Shown here: positions 55,530-64,000 of the stretch, in pieces | Numbering within the stretch: the first letter of the stretch is position 1 | Layout of the letters: every line of letters starts with the position of its first letter | Source of the DNA: Sepioteuthis lessoniana | Taxonomy: Eukaryota; Mollusca; Cephalopoda; Myopsida; Loliginidae | Reading direction: 5' to 3' | Assembly (NCBI GenBank): GCA_963585895.1 | Contig: OY757939.1 | Coordinates: forward strand, 32,513,595 to 32,577,594 | DNA: 64,000 bases | The notes under the pieces: generated by a model | Told to the model about the DNA's origin: nothing | The model's database searches: none | Seen by the model: the letters and a program-made list of their open reading frames with translations, nothing else | Position numbers and translations under genes: made by a program

Positions 55530-58500
55530 CTGTAAAAAAAATAAAAATAAAAAAAATAAGTGTAAATATGTTGAATAAAAACAAAATCAAAAAGGTCTTA
55601 AAATCGTTCATTTTTTTTTTTTTAGTTAAAAGTACTGAACTATGATAGAGATGCAGGTAGTTCAAGGATCAATGGTATGGAAAATGAAATCAAGGAATTG
55701 GTAAACAACAGGGAACATGAGATTCTCTGACTTTAGTTGCAGCCAGTCATGTATACTGACAACTGATTCCAAACCAGAAGTGGGAGGGGAGTCCTTGTAG
55801 TGTTGGAACTACAGTGCTTCACTCAACCTGAACAAAATGGATCCAAGTAATGGAAAAGTATGAAGTCCGCCAATGAAAAGAAGGTCTTCACTTGGTTACA
55901 TTTGATGTTTCTCTCACACTGGTGTTTTAATGCTTAGCCTGGTATGTTCTCATCAAAAAATTTGCATATGCCACTCTTGCATATTCTTCTTAATTGAGAC
56001 CGTTTTATCTTAAATCAAAGTGTTAGGGAAGCCATGTTTCTTTTTTTTCCCCTCTCTCTCTCTCTCAAGCATCCCACTCATTTTGCACACCAGGCATAAA
56101 CATGCTCACTTTGCCACCTGGCATAAGTCATCTCTTCTACAGCAACATTGTAGTGAATTTGAACTCCAGTAGCACCATTGTTTACTTTCAGACTAATACT
56201 CTTAGAAAAGGCATGAACCCTCTTATTCTCAAAGCTACAGGTTAAATAGTACTACTTTGGCATTAAATAACCCACAAATGTTGATATGCCATTAAACAAA
56301 GAAACCAACCAAATCATTATCTATAGCAATCACTGAATATGTATGCTGTGAAAATTAATCATTCAATTCATTTTTACTGAGTAGTTAAAATTTTTCCTGT
56401 GAAATCAAGTCAAATATATTGGTTCCTTTTAAAAATGGGGGGGGGGGGGAAGTTCACCTGGTGTTGTGGCAAACTTGTTGGACAACAACATTGTAGTGAG
56501 TGAGTTTGAATACCAGTTGAGCTATTATGTTCACTTTTCAGACTAATACCCTTGGGAAAAGGCATGAACCCTGTTATCTCTACAGTTTTAAATAGTACTA
56601 CTACAGTTCTTCTATAGGGATGGCTTGGCATTAAATGATATGCTATTAAACAAAGAAACCAAACCAGAAATGGAGTTTATAAGGCAAATTGTTCCTAGGT
56701 ACTTGTGACATAGCAGTTATTGTCCTTGAAAATGAACCTGATGACCAGAATTTTAATCCTGGATGAGGTTGTTTGCATTTCATTTTGCACTAATGCCCTT
56801 CAGAAAGGTATAAATTCAATTACCCTCCAGCAATGAGTAAGTAGTAGGATAGACTGTTTTCTTTAACTTTGGTGTGGTAATTGGTCTAAAAGGATCACTA
56901 AATTAATACCAGTTGAACTCTGCTCAAAAGTTGACTGCTCTAGGCAGAGGGGTAAGGTACTTGCATATTGGTACCGTGTAATCCACTACAGACATGCTTA
57001 CTTAGAGAGGTAGGTTGGTTGGGTTTTATGTCAAATCCTGTTGATACATATATTAAACCTGATTTGTAAATGAATATTGTGTAACTATAAATTTTAAAAA
57101 TAAGCCAGAGCTCAATTGTTTGCACAAAAATGGTTTTAAGTATAGCTATATAACACTAACAATTCAATTTAACAATAACCATTTGTTTGCAGACAGTTAA
57201 ATTCTTATACATATGATTGTAAGTGAATTGTTTGTTATGACATATCAACCAATGAAAGTTATTTAATACCAAATCCTTTTAAGTAAATATGTATGATTTG
57301 TAAACATTTTGCTGATAACATTTTTAAACAAGCCTGAACTCATTTTTTTCACACAGTTTAATGGTTTCAAGTATTGCTATGGAACAGTAACAGTTTAATA
57401 TCAGTCGTTTGCACACATTTAAATAGATATACATGATATGTAAGAGATTAGTTAGTCAGTAATTTCATTTAAAAAAAATAATTTTTTAATGGTTTGTTTG
57501 TAGGTAACATTTAAAAAGAGATTGAGCTAATCTGTTAGCAAACAAATGGTTTCAAGTATTGTAATTATTTATCATTTCTTCTAGATTGTGATCAGTGTCA
57601 CTATCAATACTTTCTTTACAATAGGATCTTTCTAAGCATTGCACTGTTTATTCATTCTTATAGGTGACTTTATTCTTGATGTTGAGGAGATTGTATCAAA
57701 TTTGGCTGAGGGTAGTTTGAATGTTTCCTGGTCTTTAATTGTTCACTTTGGTCTTCATATGTTATCTTTTCAGCTTAGCCAATAGGAGCTTGTGGTTTTT
57801 GTTTAAGTTGTTCCAGCTTTTTGGGAGACAGTATTTTTAGTCTGTTTTTGACAGCGTTTGGTGAACAGATTGGAGACTTATGTAAAAGCTGTTTTTGTTA
57901 GAGATTTTCCACTTTTAGGAGGAGTGGTTTCTGTTTGAGTTGTAGATTTTACGTGCGTTTTTCCTTGGACTATTTCATTGGATTTCACTTTATTTATGAC
58001 TTACTGCTGAGCTTGTACTTGCTGAGATTTGACAAAGTGTAGTTTTTTTCAGGTGCTCCTGAAACTTTGGCCAATCATTCAGTCCAACTGGATCAGTTTC
58101 TCTACCAGAGCTCTATATTTGTTGTCTGGATTGATTGGATCCACTCTCCATGCAACAGAGGCATAAGAGTTTTCTCCCAGATAAGACCTGACTATTTTCC
58201 TTGTTTCCAGGAAGGTCACATTCCTCTTATACTTCACTTCTAATATTTCTTTTTTATATATTTCACACAATCTTGAGTAAGCCAGATAGTCTTGTTGGCA
58301 GTTTGGACATTTCTTTTCATTTGAGCACTTTTCCTGCATGTGGTCTGGATCCATTTCACCACATTTATAATGTCAATTATCCTCGGCAAGCCTCCTTGTG
58401 ACATCCATATTCTTGACCTTTGAAGCATCTCAGAGGTGCTGGGATATATTGTTCAACCCTCTCGAGGCATTAGCTAATATTCCCTTCTTTGGCAATATGA

Positions 58501-60018
58501 GGTTGATAAAAGGTCAGAATGTAGGTGTTGGTCTCAATTTTCACACCACCCTCTCTGATTGTGATTCTTTTGATGTAGGTCACTTCCTGTTTTCCCAAGG
58601 CTGCTGTTATCTCCTCATTGTCCCCAATGCCAGCTTCCTACTTCTGACAACTTCCTTTAATGTGTTCACACTTTCATGAAGATAAACTTTACATTTAGTA
58701 ATGTGGAAGCTTTTCATGTTGAGGATGTTTTCAGCCTGCTTTCAGCTATCCACCTTGACAAGCAAGTTTCCATTTTGAGTTTTCTTTATGTTTTTGGGGG
58801 TAGTTCTTGATGCGATAACTTTCTTTTTTTTTTTAAATTAAGAAAGGGGAAAATTTAGCTCGGTAGACTTCCTCCAAAGATTCAATGACATTCTCCGAGT
58901 CTGATTCAGATAAATTTCTTTTAGATTTTGTTTTGTTAGAAGACGCCATAAATGTTTACTTTTTGCTAGTTCTATGGTCTACCACCCACCAGAGTCCAAT
59001 TTGTGTTGGGAATGTTCCAAGGGGGAAACCCATTTGCCTTGGTTGAGATGGGGATACACAACAAGTATAGTTGAGCTAAGAGTAGGTTTTTGAGCCCTTG
59101 CCAATTTCAGGTTTTCAGTAAACATTACAGTGTAATTTAGCAGTAGTCAAATTCCTATTCTCTCAATGCAATTGACCCTCAGCCACTGCCTTCTAGCACC
59201 TTAGAGATAAAAGAAGCTTGCTGCAGGTGCAGATTTAAAAATACGGTCAGGCAAAACATAGGTGCAAGGGGTTTACATGGCCAGCCAATTGAGCAGAGCG
59301 GGCCTGTCCAACCCAGGAAGGGCCAAAATGAGGTGTTGCAAGTAACTTGACCACTTGGTTGCTGGGCTAAATACTGATTAACCACCACGGTCCTGTCCTG
59401 TCAAACATCACGAGTTGCCGCTCATGGCATCATTAGTGTGTGTATATATCTTACTCCTCTGCAGAAGTCCAGTTAGTGTATTCTACAGCTCCAGTTGACA
59501 GGGCTAGTTACTTGGAGAAGAGATGGGCAGTCAATTAATTTATATAGTTGTGAGAACTGCCATGAAAAAGAGTTACTCACTCTGGCATCTTGACAATCTA
59601 ATATAGTGGTTCCTAACCAATTTTGGGCCTTGCTCCACATTGGTATTTCTAAAATTCTAATGCTGTTATATTCTGCAATATTTAATTCTTACATATTCAA
59701 AATTTTACAGCAATTCATGTGAAGGAAACTTAAAAGGCCATTAACTTAGTCTCTAAACAAACTCCAAAATATTGCATGCCCTACGTTGGGAATTACTGAA
59801 CTAATGAATGAAGGAAGAACAGATGCAAGGGAGATAATCAGATAACCAGGATGAATTTTCAAATAATCAAATACATGGATGAAACATTTTAATTCTTTTA
59901 CATTTCATTCACATAAGGAAAGCTAATGAATTTTTAACCACTTGAGTACAAAAGATTATCTACAAGATTACAATAATCGAAAATTTACATAAAAACATTC
60001 TGTAAAATTATTTACGCT

Positions 60019-60049
<31 letters not shown>

Positions 60050-62298
60050 TAGCAAACTGGTTTTGGTCCTACCTGGTCACAGTTAAACTAGGTCAACGAT
60101 TAAGACACAAAGAGAGGAAACAGACTCTGTAATGTTAGAAATGTCCTACCTGGTCACAGTTAAACTAAATATATATATATATAATAGGAAAAGGTTAGGT
60201 AAGGTTATTTGGTTTAATAGCATAACAATCCTTGATGGTTATTTAATGCCAAATCCTGTTTGTACAAATACATGATTTTTATTGGCATGATGGTTAGAGT
60301 GTTTGCTAGTGGTCCAGGAGACCTGGGTTCAATCCCATGTCGAGTCATACCAAAGACTTAAAAAAAAAAAAAAAAAAAAAAAGTAAAAAAAGGTACTTGA
60401 TGCCTCCTTGCTTAACACTCAGCATTATAAGGTACAGATCAAGGGTAAAGTTGAGCAATCCAGGGAAAGAAGTAGTGCCCTCCTCTACACCTTGGTGTAG
60501 TAGCTATCAAAAAGGGATCACCCTTGACTACGGTTGCCAACTTTACTTTACTTGTAGGTAATATTTTTTAAATGAGCCAGATTTCATTTGTTTGCACACA
60601 GTTAAATGGTTTCAAGTATTGTTAACACTAATAATTCGATTTAATATTAATCATTTGTTTACACACAGTTAAATGGTTTCAAGTATAGTAAATAATTAAA
60701 CAGTTCTATTTGACTCATAGATAGGACTCTAACAGATAGTGCCACTTTGGGTCATAGTGGACCTCAAAGTAATGATAAAGGAGTACTCAACATATCCCAA
60801 ATGTTCAATATTAGAGCCTCACCATCAGATGATTTAGTGTCATATACAAAGCACTCATTGTGGGGAGAGGGTCTTATTCCTCTGCAGAGATGCAATCAAT
60901 ATATTCTAGACCTCCAGCCGATAGGACGAGAAATAAACAAAACATTCTGTGGATTTATTTCTTGAAGAAAAATATTTTCAAATGAAAAGATGATACATTA
61001 AGACACACACACACAAAAGTTATGCTGGCATATTATCATATCTGAATATTTTGTTTTTATCATAATTCTTATATTCACATACAGTTGGATTTATTTCCAT
61101 TGTTCTTATACATGTTCAAGAACCATGATTTTATTAAAATTTTTTTTGTGCAGTTGTTTAAGAGTATTTGCACATGGTTATATGATATCAAGTATTCCTA
61201 TTTAATACAAATAATTTTCAAGCTGAACTATAGATAAGACCCTAACAAGTGAACCTGGGATTAATAACAATGAAAAGGTACTCTACACTCTTTAAAACTG
61301 GAGCTTTACCATTAGATGCAATTTAGTGCCATACACCCTCTACAGGGGAAGGCAGTCAACTGATTCTAAGCCCTACTGACAGTGCAGATTGACTGAATTT
61401 TCTATAAACACTCCCATTATGTTCAAAAAGATTTCTAAATACTTACTCTGCTTCCATATTCTTAGCTTTCAACATATGGTTGACTTCAGCAGCTGTTGGA
61501 GGTCCTTGCAGTTTTTGTCCATTCAACATTTCTTTTTCAAGCTGCTCAATAGTCTGAAATGATATTTGAGAGTAGGAATTTATTGCTGACAAAAAGATTG
61601 AGTTTTTAAAAGGACATAAAATCTACACAGCTTAATAAAACAAGCAATAAGTGATGAGGGAATGATAACTTTGTTTTAGTTAGGAATTACATTTCCAATA
61701 ATAAGCAGTATTATAATAATTAACTTATATACATTAGTAAATAAACCTCCTGTTTATGTTTGTCCAGTTATTTTTGGCATGAAGACACCCAAGACTGCTA
61801 TTTGTGACATAAACCTATGTGAGGTCAACAGAGGTCATACAATAAAAATCTCCATTTCCAATATATAAGTAAAAGGTAAGTAAAGTTGACGACCTTAGTC
61901 GAGGGTGACCTGAAGGCTCACTTTTCAATAGATATAAGAATTTTTTTCTATTCTTCAAACAAATGGTAAAGATTTATTACAATGAAATTAATTTTTATAA
62001 ATTAAAAAAAAATGTTTTTTTCTTTTTCATTACATTGTTCTTCTTACCTCCCTCCACTCTTATTTATGCTTCACTCTTACTATTTTGTATAAAACAGTGT
62101 AGTGTAATAATTTGTATCAGAACATCTTTAGATGAAAAACTTGATCTTAAAATTCTAACAAAAAACAATTATTGAATTTTGATTAAATTTTTGTTACATA
62201 TCTAATGAAAGATGAAACCCCCCCCCAATTTTCCTTCCAAATAAGAAAAACTTGCACTCCATAGAAACCTACAAAAAATAATTATACTTTACTAAAGA

Positions 62299-62331
<33 letters not shown>

Positions 62332-63816
62332 GCTTTCAACCCCCTGGTCCACCTCCAAAGCCTGCTGTGTTAGAAAAACTATATCAAAGTACATTTTGAT
62401 TGTGTTGTCATATTTGAAGTCATTTTCCCATCAGGCAATACTAGGTATCTCCACTAGTAAACATAATATATAATCAAATATTTAATCCACTGCATTTGTA
62501 TCAGACACATTATGCTGAGCAGAAAACATTAGAAAAGTTTGATAATTACAAAAAAAACAAAAAAACAAAAAAAACCCAAGGATCATTAAATAAGTTTCCA
62601 GACCTTTTTCGTATGGGCACTTTTATTCAGAGTACACACATGAAACTCTAGTCTCCTTCGAAGTAATCTCCTCCGGCTGCAATGCACTTGTTGTACCGTT
62701 CCAACAATTTCTGGAACGCCCCATGGAAGTCCTCTTGTGTGAGCATGTCAATGACCTTCGTCACTGCCTCTTTCATCTCCTCAATTGTCTCATAACGACA
62801 GCTTCTGAGCTTAGGGAATAACCAAAAGTCACAGGGAGCAAGGCCTGGACTATAGGGAGGGTGATGAAATGTCTTGAAGCCCATCTTGATCAAATAGTCT
62901 GTGACAAGGATGGAGTTGTGGACTGGTGCATTGTCCTGCTGGAAATGCCACTGACCCGATTTGAAGAGTGCTGGCCTCTTCCAACAGAATCTCTTCCTGA
63001 ACTCCCTTAAAAGCTCAACATAGTAACCCTAACCCTTTGGCCAATCAACTCTGGTGTATTGACTTCCTTACTCCTCCCACGCTTCTCATCATCCCTCACA
63101 GACTCCCTGGCTTCCTTGAATCTCTTATGCCACTCAAAAACTGATGCTTGATTCATGCAAGATGGTTGAAAAACAGTCTGAAGGTGTATTCCAATTCCTG
63201 CTGTAGCTGTTCATTTGAACCTAAAATCATAAAAATTGGTCAGTCATCTCATAAGATGTATAGCAATAACTTACTGACTTTTCAAGAGTCTACGACAATC
63301 TTAAATGCCTGTACAAAAAGAGTCTGGAAACTAACTGAATGCACAACATACTTGCACAGTACATCTAGAAGAAAAAAAGATTATATATGAGTGTGATTTG
63401 CCAAAGACTGGACTGTTGCTACTTCAGATCAGTAAAATATCTGTGCATTCTGCCAAACTTACCATACTGTACAGCATATTTACTTGTTAACGTCCAGGAT
63501 TGTATCACTTATGAATTTCACATTTGTTTGATTTACTCTGACAGAAGTTACAAAGAAACACATAAAAAGTCACAGCTAATTATTATACACTTCAAACTTT
63601 TTCTTAAAAAAATATTCTTTTATTATCTTTTATTTTTCTGGGAACGGTGACAGTAAATTTTATAAATCTAATCCAGAGAAGCTTTAAATTAATCTTAACA
63701 AAGTACCTTGCCAGTTTTAGCAAATGCTTCGCCTACTTTTCTGTTACGTCCACCATAACAGGTTGTAATTAAATCAGCCACTCCACAACTTTCCAGGAAG
63801 GTTGCCATCAATGAAT
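55433..63816 (-). CDS. GPD1: Glycerol-3-phosphate dehydrogenase [NAD+], C-terminal three exons
   Basis: Partial gene; upstream exons lie beyond the right edge. Minus-strand exons 63816-63707, 61553-61447 and 55529-55433 join in phase into ~103 residues of the C-terminal domain of cytosolic NAD-dependent glycerol-3-phosphate dehydrogenase. They read [36 protein letters not shown], then [20 protein letters not shown], and end [21 protein letters not shown] includes the substrate-binding GGRNR loop with its conserved Arg. The enzyme interconverts dihydroxyacetone phosphate and glycerol-3-phosphate with NADH, in redox balance and lipid-precursor supply. The end HPEHH replaces the vertebrate HPEHM. 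Splice sites are consensus and no lesion is seen. Introns of ~2.2 and ~5.9 kb contain a mariner relic, SINEs and a LINE ORF1 remnant. GPD1-like (GPD1L) cannot be excluded from this part alone. Confidence 0.93.
56130..56315 (+). mobile_element. tRNA-derived SINE, type I
   Basis: 'gaatttgaactccagtagca', 'cttagaaaaggcatgaaccc', 'tttggcattaaataaccc', 'gttgatatgccattaaacaa'. Confidence 0.8.
56440..56668 (+). mobile_element. tRNA-derived SINE, type I
   Basis: 'tggtgttgtggcaaacttgt', 'gagtttgaataccagttgag', 'cccttgggaaaaggcatgaa', 'cttggcattaaatgatatgc'. The start is a run of G. Confidence 0.8.
56690..56955 (+). mobile_element. tRNA-derived SINE, type III
   Basis: 'acatagcagttattgtcctt' (head), 'cagaattttaatcctggatg' (box B region), 'aggttgtttgcatttcattt', 'gcccttcagaaaggtataaa', 'gatagactgttttctttaac'. 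Confidence 0.7.
57005..57590 (-). repeat. Old composite repeats without heads
   Basis: Two tails (complement, at 57015 and 57235: 'ttgggttttatgtcaaatcc', 'gttatgacatatcaaccaat') and several ~70-bp units (acagtttaatggtttcaagt). Probably two truncated copies in tandem. Confidence 0.6.
57760..59390 (-). mobile_element. Non-LTR retrotransposon 5' UTR and ORF1 remnant
   Basis: On the minus strand an ATG at 58949 opens [20 protein letters not shown]. About 58354-58079 encodes a zinc-knuckle segment ([27 protein letters not shown]), [11 protein letters not shown] and [12 protein letters not shown], typical of gag-like ORF1 proteins of Jockey/I-type LINEs. C-terminal remains ([15 protein letters not shown]) reach about 57760. 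Several frame breaks. 58990-59390 looks like the 5' UTR. ORF2 is absent. Confidence 0.75.
59440..59505 (-). repeat. Composite-repeat head stub
   Basis: 'cttactcctctgcagaagtc', 'cagttagtgtattctacagc' and 'tccagttgacagggc' match the first ~60 bp of the head. Confidence 0.6.
59510..60200. other. GPD1 intron part
   Basis: Contains (TG)n(TA)n near 60019-60049 and two copies of 'cctacctggtcacagttaaa' (60070 and 60149) about 80 bp apart. Otherwise nothing recognised. Confidence 0.45.
60200..60930 (-). repeat. Old composite repeat split by a SINE
   Basis: Tail complement at 60205-60255 ('tttaatagcataacaatcct', ggttatttaatgccaaatcc). SINE II is inserted at 60285-60552. Then come internal units (aaatggtttcaagtattgtt) and a diverged head up to about 60930. 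Confidence 0.7.
60285..60552 (+). mobile_element. tRNA-derived SINE, type II
   Basis: gcatgatggttagagtgttt, 'ctgggttcaatcccatgtcg', an internal A run at 60360-60382, 'ttaacactcagcattataag', 'ttgagcaatccagggaaaga', and the end 'cttgactacggttgccaact' plus (TTTAC)n. Confidence 0.85.
61085..61385 (-). repeat. Old composite repeat next to a GPD1 exon
   Basis: Internal units (atatgatatcaagtattcct) and a diverged head (complement 'taagaccctaacaagtgaac', 'gagctttaccattagatgca'). It ends 60 bp from the GPD1 penultimate exon's donor. Confidence 0.55.
61447..61553 (-). CDS. GPD1: GPD1 penultimate exon
   Basis: Acceptor 'atatcatttcag', donor gcaga|gtaagt. Reads [20 protein letters not shown], then [15 protein letters not shown]. 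Phase 0 in, two bases out. Confidence 0.95.
61560..62575. other. GPD1 intron part
   Basis: A SINE type II end fragment (minus) lies at 61868-61935 ('gtaagtaaagttgacgacct', tagtcgagggtgacc). A (GT)n lies at 62300-62329. The rest is not recognised. Confidence 0.5.
62580..63345 (-). mobile_element. Mariner deletion derivative
   Basis: The minus strand keeps the N-terminal part ([37 protein letters not shown]; ~63155-63040), then jumps to the C-terminal third: '[17 protein letters not shown]', '[18 protein letters not shown]' (~62840) and [12 protein letters not shown] (ends ~62648). About half of the transposase, including the first catalytic Asp region, is missing. End repeats gtttccagac (62594) and gtctggaaac (63322) face each other, each beside a T/A-rich step. 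A frameshift separates the C-terminal pieces. Confidence 0.85.
63024..63036 (-). repeat. Telomere-like repeat at the mariner deletion junction
   Basis: taaccctaaccct is two units of the animal telomere repeat (TTAGGG on the minus strand). It lies exactly between the retained N-terminal and C-terminal transposase parts. Confidence 0.6.
63707..63816 (-). CDS. GPD1: GPD1 antepenultimate exon
   Basis: Acceptor tttgtttctag, donor ggcaag|gtactt. Reads [20 protein letters not shown], then [16 protein letters not shown]. Enters with two bases of a codon and ends in phase 0. Confidence 0.95.
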
Positions 63817-64000
63817 CTAGAAACAAAAAAGGATATTTTAAAATGAATAAAAAGGTTATAAATAGATGAGATCACAAGCATTCTAAGAAGTTTAAAACTG
63901 TAGAAAGTTTTGATATATTCTTCATAACCCTACATTATAATGTTCCAATTTTGGATTACAGCAAAAATGGCACAGATTTGCTGAGTATAATAGCATTAAA

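Noticed and set aside
55405-55665. Minus-strand 86-codon frame over the GPD1 last exon
   Set aside because: Wrong frame; the adjacent frame gives the GPD1 C-terminus with a matching acceptor and phase.

Overview
The window is nuclear DNA of an invertebrate animal. It is AT-rich, the introns run to several kilobases, and intergenic and intronic DNA is filled with tRNA-derived SINEs, RTE-type LINE ends, mariner relics, a Penelope-like element, MITEs and (TA)n/(CA)n microsatellites. Together with the SINE types this resembles mollusc, perhaps cephalopod, genomes. That taxonomic guess is inference; no diagnostic gene settles it.

Three host loci can be supported. (1) Plus strand, 12570-14588: one long exon for a secreted, N-glycosylated protein with a lectin/carbohydrate-binding-like N-terminal module. 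The reading frame stops inside a perfect GTAAGT splice donor, so further exons are likely. A decayed piece of a related gene lies just upstream. (2) Minus strand, 43174 down to 28205: a complete five-exon gene for a 257-residue nucleolar-type RNA-binding protein with one RRM (Nop6/RBM34-like). All splice phases agree. (3) Minus strand, from beyond the right edge to 55433: the last three exons of cytosolic NAD-dependent glycerol-3-phosphate dehydrogenase (GPD1), again with matching phases. The three genes show no functional link.

Layout: 0.3-12 kb is repeats (mariner derivative, RTE LINE end, SINEs, a long composite repeat, two promoter-like dispersed repeats and a perfect 113-bp inverted repeat). 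12.3-14.6 kb is the secreted-protein locus. 14.7-19.1 kb holds SINEs, an RTE end, a fossil Ty1/Copia fragment and a mariner relic. 19-28 kb is microsatellites, 5S-derived fragments and composite repeats. 28-43 kb is the RRM gene with repeat-filled introns. 43.8-47 kb holds a Penelope-like element with hammerhead-like motifs. 47-55 kb is intergenic repeats. 55.4-64 kb is GPD1, whose introns hold a LINE ORF1 remnant and a mariner deletion derivative.

The most interesting element is a family of long, SINE-like composite repeats (about 400-860 bp). Each has a conserved possibly tRNA-like head, a variable array of degenerate ~55-70 bp units, and a 3' tail shared with a separate ordinary tRNA-derived SINE. 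Six copies are flanked by 10-13 bp target-site duplications, so the whole head-array-tail unit has moved as one element.
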